A DNA stretch of 42,680 nt, taken from contig JAEOTC010000153.1 in assembly GCA_016840035.1 (NCBI GenBank), forward strand, positions 1-42,680, read 5' to 3'. The stretch comes from Candidatus Hodarchaeota archaeon (GTDB taxonomy: Archaea; Asgardarchaeota; Heimdallarchaeia; Hodarchaeales; Hodarchaeaceae). The position numbers were made by a program, and so were the translations under genes. Positions 34,973 through 42,680 of this stretch are shown one piece after another. The first letter of the stretch is position 1; each line of letters starts with the position of its first letter. The notes beneath the pieces are model-generated. The model saw only the letters and a list, made by a program, of their open reading frames with translations. It had not been told where the DNA came from and did not search any database.

Positions 34973-35141
34973 TGACTGACCTTCTATCGTAGATGGACTA
35001 ATTTTTGGTGAATGCTTATAACTTCTTTGAAAGATATATGGGCGTTTAAGTTTACTCGTTTAAGAGGTTTTTTAAATACTGGTGTATAACTATCAGATAA
35101 TTTCACAAAACCGGAGTATTTTTATCGAGTAGGTGGGTAAG

Positions 35142-35663
35142 ATGCCTTTTACACCTTTTCACTGGGGTTTATCCCTTTTAATTCAATCAATTGCAATATT
35201 CTTGGATCCACTTGGTCTATTTGCTGGTAGTGTCATCAATGATATAGAAGGTGTTTATTCTTTACTTTTCCCTGATTCTGGAGTTCCTTTACACGGTTTT
35301 TTTCATTCATTTGTAGGTGCTTTGATTCTAGGCTTCATTGTTGGTGTTTCTTCCTTTTTGATTCACAAAAGCATTCGCCGAATTGACATAAAATTTGATA
35401 ACCCAACCCCGTTTACTCTTCCCAAATATTCTCTAAAAATATGCGTTTTAAGCGCTTTAGTTGGAACCTTTTCTCATGTTCTTCTTGATGCTTTCGTTTA
35501 TGAAGATCTGCAGCTTTTTTATATCATTCCAAGCGAAAATCCTCTACTTCATCTATTACCAGTTGAAATTGTTTACTTTCTCTGTGTTGTTTGTTTTATT
35601 CTTGGTGGGGTGATTTTGGCAGGCCGCTATCGTGCCTATCTTACAGATGACGAATTGGTTTAA
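35142..35663 (+). CDS. Integral membrane protein, DUF457/DUF4184-like metal-dependent hydrolase
   Basis: The MPFTPFHWGLSLLI start and His and Asp in the helices (VINDIEGVY, then HGFFHSFVGA, then HVLLDAF) match membrane-bound metal-dependent hydrolases of the YdjM or DUF457/DUF4184 type. About four or five hydrophobic segments are seen in 173 residues (about 7–30, 55–77, 103–125, 145–165). I take ATG 35142 as start because MPFTPFH is the family N-terminus. AGGTGGG lies just upstream; the in-frame GTG at 35133 is part of that ribosome site. The catalytic activity of this family is inferred, not proven. It is convergent to the phosphate transporter. Confidence 0.75.
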   Translation: MPFTPFHWGLSLLIQSIAIFLDPLGLFAGSVINDIEGVYSLLFPDSGVPLHGFFHSFVGALILGFIVGVSSFLIHKSIRRIDIKFDNPTPFTLPKYSLKICVLSALVGTFSHVLLDAFVYEDLQLFYIIPSENPLLHLLPVEIVYFLCVVCFILGGVILAGRYRAYLTDDELV

Positions 35664-35678
35664 TTTTTACATAATTCA

Positions 35679-36677
35679 CTAGGTAACTGCTTTTACCAGT
35701 AGTAACAAAACCCCTGAAAAAATAGCGGAAGCGGGAGTAGTTATAATCCAACTAATGCCGATTTCCTTCAAGGAGGCCATATCTACGCTCTCTTGATTGA
35801 CAAAACCTACACCAATGAAAGCAGCCACTAATATGTGACTTCCACTTAAAGGCATTGCCATTACTGTTCCGACAAACATTATAATGGATACAGAAACACT
35901 TGCAGCCAGAGCAGAAGTAGGGGATAGGGCAACAATATCTTTAGCTAATTTCTTAACAACACGACGACCTAAAATAATGACTCCAAGACACATTCCCACA
36001 CCTCCTGCAAGAAGTGCAACAAATGGATCATCAGCAATTTCAGGTAAAGCCATTAATGGGCCGATAGCTTTGGCAACATCATTCCCTGACCGACTAAATA
36101 CCGAGAAGAGGAGAAAGAATGCAAGAGCATATGCTGCATACTTTTCTTGTCGTTCGTAATCGGAGTATCCTGTCCGTTTAAGAGATTTTTGGAATGATTG
36201 GATTAGTCTATAGAATAAGTACCCTCCTGCAAGTCCTAAAACTGGACTAACAATCCAACTAAGTACAACTATAGATACTGTATCAAATCGTATTGCAGAA
36301 ATATCATATTCAAGAATTGCAATTCCTAACACACTACCTACTATTGATTGGGTTGTACTTATCGGAATTCCTTTCATGGAAACTATCAGAAGCCAAGCTG
36401 CCATCGAAATTAGAATAATAAACACCATTGGTAGGGTCAAGGGATATTCAGGATATGTAAAATTATTCCCAACAGTTTTTGCGACACTTTCACCTAAAAA
36501 GAATACCCCTATAAGATTGAAAACTCCACCTATGACTACTGCTGCACCTAAACCAAGTAAGCCTGCTCCAACGGCTGGTGTCATTGTCTCATCATTTGCA
36601 CCTATAGTAAAAGCTACAAATAACCCGATACCTATAGCTAAGGTAAGAACAGCTGGATCTGTGGTCAGTACTAACAC
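35679..36677 (-). CDS. Inorganic phosphate transporter, PiT family
   Basis: A cation-coupled phosphate carrier of 332 residues with about ten membrane helices. The two inverted family signatures are present: TIGANDETMTPAVGAGLLG near residues 24–42 and RSGNDVAKAIGPLMALPE near 196–213. GIPISTTQSIVGSVLG near 105 and PLSGSHILVAAFIG near 275 are the paired helices that form the substrate path. It begins 11 bases after the DUF47 gene stop, and the two form the usual PiT accessory pair. Phosphate supply is the obvious role; related proteins also carry sulfate in some organisms. Confidence 0.93.
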   Translation of the reverse strand: MLVLTTDPAVLTLAIGIGLFVAFTIGANDETMTPAVGAGLLGLGAAVVIGGVFNLIGVFFLGESVAKTVGNNFTYPEYPLTLPMVFIILISMAAWLLIVSMKGIPISTTQSIVGSVLGIAILEYDISAIRFDTVSIVVLSWIVSPVLGLAGGYLFYRLIQSFQKSLKRTGYSDYERQEKYAAYALAFFLLFSVFSRSGNDVAKAIGPLMALPEIADDPFVALLAGGVGMCLGVIILGRRVVKKLAKDIVALSPTSALAASVSVSIIMFVGTVMAMPLSGSHILVAAFIGVGFVNQESVDMASLKEIGISWIITTPASAIFSGVLLLLVKAVT

Positions 36678-36688
36678 CTTGAGTTTTT

Positions 36689-37342
36689 TTAACTATGTTT
36701 GGCTATGAGTACTTTGAGGTAATCAATACCTTCTTCAGCACGAATGCTTATCCGAGTAGTATCATTTAGTAATCTGCGTGTTCCCCGCGGAAATTCATCA
36801 TTGAGAACTTTTTCTAATGCACGATAATACAAATCCCGAACCTCATCACGTGTCTTTTCTAATTTTCGTGCTTTCTTAGCTGCTTTTTCATAATCATCAA
36901 AAAATGCTTTATGTGCTTCTATATATAATTCAATGACATCCTCTGTTTTTTCTAATATTTCATCATACTCTGAGGGAAAATAACTGTCATCAATCTTCTT
37001 TAAACAAAGAACTCTAGCAGCTCGTTCAATACAATCCAAAACCACGTCTGCATTAAGCATTAATTTGTGCCTTTCCTCAGTAATTTGAGGAAGATAGGCC
37101 TTCTTTCTAAAAATGCTTTCAAAGAATACGTCCTTAACTAGGTCAGCATCTTTCTCGAGTGCAATAATTTCATCTCGTAGTTTGTATCCTTTCTCATAGT
37201 CTTTCTCTCTCCATGCAAAAATTGCTTTTTCGAAAATTTTAAATGCTTCTTCTATTGATTCTACAAGTTCTAGGAAGAGTTCTGTGCCTCTCTTATGGAT
37301 ATCTTTTTCACCCAGAATTTTAGAAAAGTATTCGCCTGGCAT
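36689..37342 (-). CDS. PhoU-like DUF47 protein
   Basis: A 217-residue all-helical protein with charged heptads. The blocks FSKILGEKDIHKRG, EKGYKLRDEIIALEKDADLV and ERHKLMLNADVVLDCIERAA match the DUF47 family, which is related to PhoU and is usually encoded beside PiT carriers. It probably binds the carrier on the cytoplasmic side and controls phosphate flow or metal coupling. It is the first gene of the pair, with the PiT gene 11 bases downstream. The 184 bases upstream hold a perfect 7-base inverted repeat at 37437–37455 that may be an operator. Confidence 0.92.
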   Translation of the reverse strand: MPGEYFSKILGEKDIHKRGTELFLELVESIEEAFKIFEKAIFAWREKDYEKGYKLRDEIIALEKDADLVKDVFFESIFRKKAYLPQITEERHKLMLNADVVLDCIERAARVLCLKKIDDSYFPSEYDEILEKTEDVIELYIEAHKAFFDDYEKAAKKARKLEKTRDEVRDLYYRALEKVLNDEFPRGTRRLLNDTTRISIRAEEGIDYLKVLIAKHS

Positions 37343-37436
37343 TATAAATCACCTTTATCTTTCCAGATATTTTTCTTAGTGGTTTTTTTAATCTTTGGGA
37401 AACAGATTATTTGAACGCGTTATTCGATCGGGAGGA

Positions 37437-37455
37437 ATGATTAAATACTAATCAT
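37437..37455. repeat. Perfect 7-base inverted repeat between the phosphate pair and the GrpB gene
   Basis: ATGATTA, spacer AATAC, TAATCAT. It lies 95–113 bases upstream of the DUF47 start (37342) and 72–90 upstream of the GrpB start (37527), a possible shared operator. Confidence 0.35.
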
Positions 37456-37526
37456 ATTGAATTGTTTTCTCCCCCGTAATGGACTGAAAAACATAACAAT
37501 TTTTACTTTTGGAAGTTCTTATTACA

Positions 37527-38051
37527 ATGACTATACTAGGTTTCGGCGATGATATAATCCAATTAGTAGAGTATCAGAAATCTTGGGACTATCGCTTTCA
37601 ATTCGAAAGTGCAATGATCCTTCTTGCACTCGGTGATTTAATTAAAGGGATTGAACATATTGGAAGTACAGCTATACCTGGGATTATTGCAAAACCAATT
37701 ATTGACATTTTAATTGGAATAGATGATCTGAAAGGTGTATTTACTCATATGAATGTTCTTGAGGTGTTGGATTATAGTTACACAGCCGAAGGAGGGGATA
37801 TAAAACGTCTTTTCTTTAAGAAAGGATCACCTCGACTTTTTCATATTCATTTTGTCGAATTTGAATCAAAAGAATGGAGAAACCATATCTTATTTCGGGA
37901 TATTCTTCAGCAAGATAAAGGTAAAAGGTTTCGTTATCAGCAATTAAAAATCGAATTAGCCAAAAAATTCCCCACTGAACGGAGTAAATACGTTGAGGGA
38001 AAGTCTGCATTCATCAATCAAATCATTAAACCTGTTGCATCTGATAAATAG
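37527..38051 (+). CDS. GrpB/UPF0157 family protein (nucleotidyltransferase-fold)
   Basis: A 174-residue GrpB-like protein. The family signature IEHIGSTAIPGIIAKPIIDI (residues 46–65) is complete, followed by the strand LIGIDDL. GSTA plus D in IIDILIG is the nucleotidyltransferase active-site pattern; GrpB proteins are a branch of that superfamily, some fused to CoaE kinases, whose reaction is unknown. A basic C-terminal helix (RYQQLKIELAKKF) follows. I start it at ATG 37527, close to the family start MT-x-L, rather than the in-frame TTG at 37509. It is divergent from the phosphate pair and convergent to the VWA gene. Confidence 0.9.
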   Translation: MTILGFGDDIIQLVEYQKSWDYRFQFESAMILLALGDLIKGIEHIGSTAIPGIIAKPIIDILIGIDDLKGVFTHMNVLEVLDYSYTAEGGDIKRLFFKKGSPRLFHIHFVEFESKEWRNHILFRDILQQDKGKRFRYQQLKIELAKKFPTERSKYVEGKSAFINQIIKPVASDK

Positions 38052-38064
38052 ATATAAGACATTT

Positions 38065-39486
38065 TTAACTTGGAATTTTTAGTTGAAATACAAAATCCAG
38101 CAAGTCTTGTAGAGTGGCTACATGATAAACCTCCGCTCCAACTCGTTGGTAATATTTTACAACGGAATCGCCAGCATCCCATAACGAATGACTTTCTGGA
38201 TTCAAAATTACCACTCTTTTAGTAGTATTCACCATTTTTTGTATATATTCACTGCTAATGGGGTGATCGTGTCTCCACATCCCTTCAAAATCTCTGCAAT
38301 CACCGAGAATTAACACAGAAGTTCTTTTATTTAGTGGACGATGCTTTATCAAAGTAAAAAAATCTTCAAAACTATCCTGATAGTCTGAATGTATTCTACG
38401 CCTCCGAATAGTATCTTCCCAACATTTTTTTCTTTCCTGCATTGCCCGATTAATTGTCTTTCGTGCTAGTGCTGAGGATATCTCTACCATTGTATTATCA
38501 AATTCAAAGACTCTAACTTTTTTATAGACCTGTTGAGCCGTATAACAAATAACAAAAAACCAGTCAGCAATCCAACGGGTACTACCAGATACATCATTGA
38601 GGATGATGATTTCGGGATCGTCAATTCGTTTATGTTTCTGAACCAATTCAAGCATAATCCCGTTATTCTTCAAATTTTTCCTAATGGTCCGCCTAAAGTC
38701 AAGCTTCCCAGATTTCGCTTGTCTTCTCCTTCTTCTTTCACGAGAGGCCAATATTTTGCCAATTTCTAAGAGATGCTCCTTGATATTCGCCATTGTTGCT
38801 GATACTGTTGCTAAATCTTGCGTTAAAAACTGATCTAGTTGATACAAATCTTCAGGAGTGTCAGAAATGGTCTTTTCATGTCTGATTGGAGGTTCATCTG
38901 TGGTGTTATCCATAGCTTGGAGTTGATTCATATACTGATACAAATTGTAACCGATCCGAATTACCTCTGGACTTAACTCCTGTCGTTGGGAAGGGGTTAA
39001 ACCTCGGATAGGAACTTCTAAATTAAATGCACGGTACAAAAATCGAGTAAGTCGCTGTTGCAATTCAGAAAGTTCTTGCCCTGTGGGTGCACCTCCTGAA
39101 GTACCTCCTCCCGTAGGTATTACTGTCATGGTGGTTTGAATTGCTTCACTTACTTGGCCATTAACTAAGAACTCGGCTATATTCGAATCTTTCTGATGAA
39201 TTGAACGGCTTGTCACCTTTAAAAACTGTTCAGATTCAGAAGACACTTCTGAACTCGATTTATCATCTTTAGAACCTTTCTGTGTAAAGAATTGATCAAA
39301 ACAAGTACTAAAAATATTGAAATCTTCATGACGTTTTAAAATTGCGGCCTTTAAACCAATCCGTAATGCCTGTTGATCTGTAGCCCCGAGATATTCATAC
39401 ACTTGCTGAGCTGTGATTGTTTCAGAGGGAGAAACTGGTAAACCAAAGAATCGAAGTGATTCAACGAAATTTAGGATAATCGACAT
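38065..39486 (-). CDS. VWA-domain protein, CoxE-like partner of the MoxR ATPase
   Basis: A 473-residue soluble protein whose C-terminal 200 residues form a von Willebrand A domain. The metal-binding MIDAS motif is NDVSGSTRW near residue 297, with a further acidic site LILGDCRDFEG near 393. The N-terminal 230 residues are helical (NFVESLRFFGLPVS start) and match the CoxE-type layout of VWA partners. A Gly-rich TGGGTSGGAP segment lies near 123. It is encoded 8 bases downstream of a MoxR AAA ATPase, and this pair is widely conserved as a chaperone that inserts metals or cofactors. The target here is unknown; no CO dehydrogenase gene is in the window. Confidence 0.88.
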   Translation of the reverse strand: MSIILNFVESLRFFGLPVSPSETITAQQVYEYLGATDQQALRIGLKAAILKRHEDFNIFSTCFDQFFTQKGSKDDKSSSEVSSESEQFLKVTSRSIHQKDSNIAEFLVNGQVSEAIQTTMTVIPTGGGTSGGAPTGQELSELQQRLTRFLYRAFNLEVPIRGLTPSQRQELSPEVIRIGYNLYQYMNQLQAMDNTTDEPPIRHEKTISDTPEDLYQLDQFLTQDLATVSATMANIKEHLLEIGKILASRERRRRRQAKSGKLDFRRTIRKNLKNNGIMLELVQKHKRIDDPEIIILNDVSGSTRWIADWFFVICYTAQQVYKKVRVFEFDNTMVEISSALARKTINRAMQERKKCWEDTIRRRRIHSDYQDSFEDFFTLIKHRPLNKRTSVLILGDCRDFEGMWRHDHPISSEYIQKMVNTTKRVVILNPESHSLWDAGDSVVKYYQRVGAEVYHVATLQDLLDFVFQLKIPS

Positions 39487-39493
39487 TTTAGTT

Positions 39494-40363
39494 TCACATA
39501 GTACTTAATCGAATCAGCTCGCTGTGTTTATTTTTGATTAGTAGGAGATCTTCTTGATATTTGAGTAAAACGGGGAGTGTATCCTTCAGAGTCTCTGTAT
39601 CGATCTGGGTTTTCCCTAGATGGATGAGAGAATTAGCCCAATCAATCGTTTCAGCAATGGAAGGAACTTTCCTTAAGTCCAAAGATCTCAAATGATGCAC
39701 AATCTTCGTGACACTTTTCAATAAAGGTGAATCAAGAGGTAATTCAGTATGAACAGCAAGGATTTCTTTCTCCCGTTCTAATGTGGGGAAATCGACGTAT
39801 AGGTACAAACACCGACGACGAAGCGGTTCGCTTAAATCACGACTAGAATTACTGGTAAGGATTACTACTTGGTCTTGGTTGTCAGCTTTAAATGTACCTA
39901 GTTCTGGAATGGATATTTGTCGTTCACCTAAAGCTTCTAAAAGAAAGGCTTCGAATTCCTCATCAGACTTATCAATTTCGTCAATTAATAATACATTTGC
40001 TTGATCAGATATGAAGGAGAGAAATAATGGACGTTCAATAAAAAAATCTCGTGAAAAAATATTCTCAAGATTCATATCTGCGTGCAACGGATTATGTGGC
40101 TTCTGACGCTCTAATTCGATGTGTAGTAATTGTCTTCTATAATCAAATTCTCCAATCACGCTCTCAACTGTAATTCCTTCATAACATTGAATACGGTATA
40201 ATTCCCAATTTAAAGCATTAGCTAATGAGATAGCAATGCTTGTTTTGCCAGTTCCTGCCGGGCCTTCGATCAAGATTGGGCGATTCAGTTGTAAAGCAAG
40301 TTTAATAGTAATGTTAATTTCAGGAGTAGAAATATAGCTGTGAGAAGCGAGATCGATATCCAT
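39494..40363 (-). CDS. MoxR-family AAA+ ATPase (CoxD-like)
   Basis: A 289-residue AAA+ ATPase. Walker A EGPAGTGKTSIA lies near residues 34–45, Walker B LLIDEIDKSDEEFE near 124–137, sensor 1 LTSNSSRDL near 167, and the arginine finger region EPLRRRC near 177. The start ISTPEINITIKLALQL and the helical lid are as in MoxR/CoxD. It should form a hexamer that remodels a client protein with the help of the VWA partner encoded next. Both genes are transcribed together from upstream of 40363. Confidence 0.92.
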   Translation of the reverse strand: MDIDLASHSYISTPEINITIKLALQLNRPILIEGPAGTGKTSIAISLANALNWELYRIQCYEGITVESVIGEFDYRRQLLHIELERQKPHNPLHADMNLENIFSRDFFIERPLFLSFISDQANVLLIDEIDKSDEEFEAFLLEALGERQISIPELGTFKADNQDQVVILTSNSSRDLSEPLRRRCLYLYVDFPTLEREKEILAVHTELPLDSPLLKSVTKIVHHLRSLDLRKVPSIAETIDWANSLIHLGKTQIDTETLKDTLPVLLKYQEDLLLIKNKHSELIRLSTM

Positions 40364-40483
40364 AGGTTAAGACTCCACTAATTCTTCAAAATAAATCAAA
40401 TACATTTCAATTTAAGAATGCTTTTAATTTTATTAACTGGGAAAAAGATCGAAATTATGAATTTTATCTTGCTGGGCTAATTC

Positions 40484-40834
40484 ATGCGAAAGAACGAACG
40501 AAAAAAGATTTTCAAAATGTATCTAGAATCTCTTATTTATGAGGGAGGATCCAATAATTTCGTTATTTTTAGTGATATAACTTCAAATAGATTTATCCAA
40601 GCTGCAGGGGGGAAGGGAGATAGATTAATTATTATTGATTTACCTAAGGCTTCATTAGATAAAAATGAAATCATAGCTCTAAAGAAGATTTTTGTACTTT
40701 TTGAAGAAATGGATCAAGCCTTCCAAGGACAAGCTACTCCCGACCAAGGAAGTTTAATCATCGAAAAAATCTTCCGAGACGTATTTTTACTCCCAGATCA
40801 TTATAGTGTCGATATCGAGCTAAATCTTTCCTAA
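40484..40834 (+). CDS. Hypothetical protein, 116 residues
   Basis: An acidic-to-neutral small protein that I cannot assign with confidence. It reads alpha then beta-beta-beta then alpha: KKIFKMYLESLIYEGG, FVIFSDITSNRFIQAAGG, RLIIIDLPKASLD, EIIALKKIFVLFEEM, and a tail with EKIFRDVFLLP and YSVDIELNLS. This order is a little like small TY-Chap or YbjN-type chaperone folds (an N-F-V strand, a strand ending in DLP, then a helix), but I do not claim more than that. ATG 40484 was used. It is divergent from the MoxR pair and 148 bases before the BMP gene. Confidence 0.55.
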   Translation: MRKNERKKIFKMYLESLIYEGGSNNFVIFSDITSNRFIQAAGGKGDRLIIIDLPKASLDKNEIIALKKIFVLFEEMDQAFQGQATPDQGSLIIEKIFRDVFLLPDHYSVDIELNLS

Positions 40835-40982
40835 ATCTGACAATTAACTAGGGCTTAAGTTCTCAAATTAAAGGGGGTTGGATAAAAATTTATTTATGTT
40901 AAAACTAATATTGAATCTTGTATAGGCTACTTTCAAAAGAGATTTAAATTTAGCTTCTTTAAAGAAAAGAGGAGAGTTTAAA

Positions 40983-42221
40983 ATGAAAATAATTAGAATT
41001 TTGGTATTCTTTTTTATTTTTATATCATTATTATTACCCCTGACCCAAGTATCATCATTCATGATCCCCAAACAAACAACAAAATTTGCTTTAATCTTTA
41101 CCATAGGTGGTCGTGGTGATAAATCATTTAATGATGCAGCTTATAGGGGAATAGAACAAGCAAAAGCTGATTATGGTAACTCCATCAGTATTGATTATAT
41201 TGAGCCAGAAAATATTCCTGAATTTTATACTTTCCAAGATGATCTTGCTAGGAATGGAGATTATGAGTTAATAATCTGTGTTGGATATCTGCAATATTCT
41301 GCATTAAATGCGACAGCTAGAGATTATCCTGATCAAGATTGGGCTATAATTGATGAAAAGTTCTCTCATCTACCTAATGTTCAATCCTTTACATTTAAGG
41401 AACAGGAAGGGTCGTTCTTAGTTGGAGCTATGGCAGGGATGGTGACACAAACAAGTAAAATTGGCTTTTTAGGCGGTATAGATATCTATCTCATTAATAA
41501 ATTTCGATATGGGTATGAACAGGGAGCTAAATACATTAATCCAGCAATTAACGTTACTGCGACATATATGCCGGTTCCTCCTCCTGCTTGTTGGAATGAC
41601 CCTCCAACTGCTAAACTTGTAGGGGAAAATCTTTACAGTCAAGGGATAGATATTATCTATACTGCAACAGGTGAATCATATCGGGGTGTTTTTCAAGCAG
41701 CTAACGAAACGAGTGGAGTATTTGCAATTGGTGCAGATTATGATCAAGACGGGGTTATTCCAGGTAAGATTCTGTGTTCTATGATAAAAAAATATGAAAC
41801 AGCAGTTTATACTGCTATAAAAACCAAAATGGATGGATCTTGGGCCGCAGGAACTCAGGAGTTAGGACTTGCTGAAGACGGAGTAGCAATAAGCCCAATG
41901 ACCTTTACCGGTGTTATTAAAAACGGGCAATTTACCTTAAAAGGTGTAAGTAAAACCCGATGGGAACATATTCTCGAAATTAAAGAACTGATATCTGAAG
42001 GATATATAATTGTAAGTGATGACACTCCTTGGTACAGTACTACAACACCCACCCCTGTAACTACCACAACTAATTCCCAATCAACGACGCATTCCAATAA
42101 TTCCACATCGAAAAATACAGCAATTATTACTCCAAGTACACATATTGCTTATATTATTTTGACCCTTAGTTTAGTTGTACCACGGATTAGATTAAGAAAG
42201 AAAAAGAGAAATTCACAATAA
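40983..42221 (+). CDS. BMP-family extracytoplasmic substrate-binding protein with C-terminal anchor
   Basis: A 412-residue binding protein of the basic membrane protein (Med/PnrA-type) family. A signal peptide covers residues 1–25 (ILVFFFIFISLLLPLTQVSS). The ligand domain begins FALIFTIGGRGDKSFNDAAY and contains FKEQEGSFLVGAMAGMVTQ near 140 and a GFLGG strand near 160, all family features; relatives bind nucleosides. After about residue 355 a Thr/Ser-rich stalk (TTTPTPVTTTTNSQSTT) leads to a hydrophobic anchor (AYIILTLSLVVP) and basic end (RIRLRKKKR), the archaeal way to hold binding proteins on the cell surface. A good GGAGAG lies before ATG 40983. No permease or ATPase gene follows in this window. 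Confidence 0.93.
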   Translation: MKIIRILVFFFIFISLLLPLTQVSSFMIPKQTTKFALIFTIGGRGDKSFNDAAYRGIEQAKADYGNSISIDYIEPENIPEFYTFQDDLARNGDYELIICVGYLQYSALNATARDYPDQDWAIIDEKFSHLPNVQSFTFKEQEGSFLVGAMAGMVTQTSKIGFLGGIDIYLINKFRYGYEQGAKYINPAINVTATYMPVPPPACWNDPPTAKLVGENLYSQGIDIIYTATGESYRGVFQAANETSGVFAIGADYDQDGVIPGKILCSMIKKYETAVYTAIKTKMDGSWAAGTQELGLAEDGVAISPMTFTGVIKNGQFTLKGVSKTRWEHILEIKELISEGYIIVSDDTPWYSTTTPTPVTTTTNSQSTTHSNNSTSKNTAIITPSTHIAYIILTLSLVVPRIRLRKKKRNSQ

Positions 42222-42234
42222 TTCAGTGAAGAGA

Positions 42235-42247
42235 ACATATAAAAGGG
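42235..42247 (+). promoter_or_regulatory. TATA-like element upstream of the partial gene at 42293
   Basis: ACATATAAAAGGG lies 46–58 bases before ATG 42293, just after the stop of the BMP gene. This is a good match to the archaeal TATA box and gives a leader of about 25 bases. Confidence 0.45.
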
Positions 42248-42292
42248 AGAATTCAACTCAAACGATGTATTCAGAATAGTAGCAGTTATAGG

Positions 42293-42680
42293 ATGTTTAC
42301 TCGAATGACTGAAGCAATAGATTGGTCTGCATATGAAGCACTTGCAGAAACCCTTGAAAAAATTCCTAACGGATATGCCAAGACATCTGACAATACTTAT
42401 CTACGTGTACTACAGTGGATATTTTCAGAGGATGAAGCAAAGCTCACTAGTAAAATGAAATTAAGGGGAGAAACCGTTGAAGAACTCGCAGAACGGTTGA
42501 AGATTCCTATTGATGGATTAAAAGATAAACTTGAGACTATGCATGATAAAGGGCAAATTACCGTGTATAACACATCCACTGGTCGGCGGTTTGGATTAAT
42601 GCCTTTCGCAGTGGGAATATATGAAGAACAATGGAAACGGATGGATGAGGACTTTGCCCTTCTAATTGAGGAATATTTCA
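42293..42680 (+). CDS. Start of a probable 4Fe–4S protein with N-terminal winged-helix region, cut by window edge
   Basis: This frame is open from ATG 42293 to the window end (129 codons). The visible part begins MFTRMTEAIDWSAYEALAET and contains IPNGYAKT, LRVLQWIFSEDEAKL, ETVEELAERLKI and RRFGLMPFAVGIYEEQ. This order of helices and the PFAVGIYE segment are typical of the N-terminal domain found before 4Fe–4S ferredoxin domains in a set of archaeal and bacterial electron-transfer proteins. The Cys clusters would lie outside the window, so the call is provisional. A second ATG at 42305 is possible. A TATA-like box at 42235–42247 lies about 50 bases upstream, so this gene is probably transcribed on its own. 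Confidence 0.7.
   Translation, partial: MFTRMTEAIDWSAYEALAETLEKIPNGYAKTSDNTYLRVLQWIFSEDEAKLTSKMKLRGETVEELAERLKIPIDGLKDKLETMHDKGQITVYNTSTGRRFGLMPFAVGIYEEQWKRMDEDFALLIEEYF

Overview
The window comes from an AT-rich archaeal genome, most likely an Asgard archaeon (Promethearchaeota). Three things support this. A complete archaeal-type GatE–GatD pair (13268–16553) encodes the tRNA-dependent amidotransferase found in archaea. A Rab/Ras-like small GTPase (33408–33926) has all five G motifs, including a eukaryote-like WDxAGQ. A canonical archaeal histone fold is fused to a longin/roadblock-like domain and a polybasic tail (11948–13048). The mix of PAS histidine kinase, response regulator and many metabolic genes would suit a Heimdallarchaeia-type lineage, but that finer placement is only a guess. 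No rRNA, tRNA, CRISPR array or insertion sequence was recognised.

Layout. 1–4179 (minus strand) is an ECF-type vitamin uptake operon: an anchored metallophosphoesterase, a YkoE-like substrate component, and a double-domain EcfA ATPase cut by the window edge. 4272–7365 (minus) holds a nucleotidyltransferase, an unknown protein, a ZIP metal transporter and a protein with a possible ubiquitin-like C-terminus. 7513–11943 (plus) is a PAS–PAS histidine kinase followed in the same frame by a large TaqI-like N6-adenine methyltransferase. The histone-fusion gene lies convergent to it. 13268–16553 is gatE–gatD. 16638–22296 carries small membrane proteins, a degenerate Mrr-like nuclease fold, an MBL hydrolase, an amidohydrolase, an acetyltransferase, a lone receiver protein and a possible kinase-fold protein. 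22404–24392 is a one-chain type I-like HsdM–HsdS protein. 25594–31685 holds a thioesterase, a second MBL hydrolase, an orphan P-loop ATPase, a SufS-like cysteine desulfurase, a small winged-helix protein and an acyl-CoA ligase. 31796–34972 holds an unknown 503-residue protein, the small GTPase and a phosphodiesterase. 35142–40363 includes a DUF47–PiT phosphate uptake pair and a MoxR–VWA pair. The window ends with a BMP-family binding protein and the start of what looks like an iron–sulfur protein.

How the parts work together. The ECF operon, ZIP transporter, PiT/DUF47 pair and BMP protein make this a nutrient uptake neighbourhood. GatDE makes Gln-tRNA(Gln), with the tRNA bound by GatE and ammonia supplied by GatD. 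The thioesterase and acyl-CoA ligase both act on acyl-CoA but are not adjacent. The two methyltransferases have no recognisable restriction subunit beside them. The most unusual gene is the histone-fold/longin-like fusion, which joins a chromatin-type DNA-binding module to a domain class normally seen with small GTPases and membrane traffic. Several perfect inverted repeats lie at promoters and are candidate operators.
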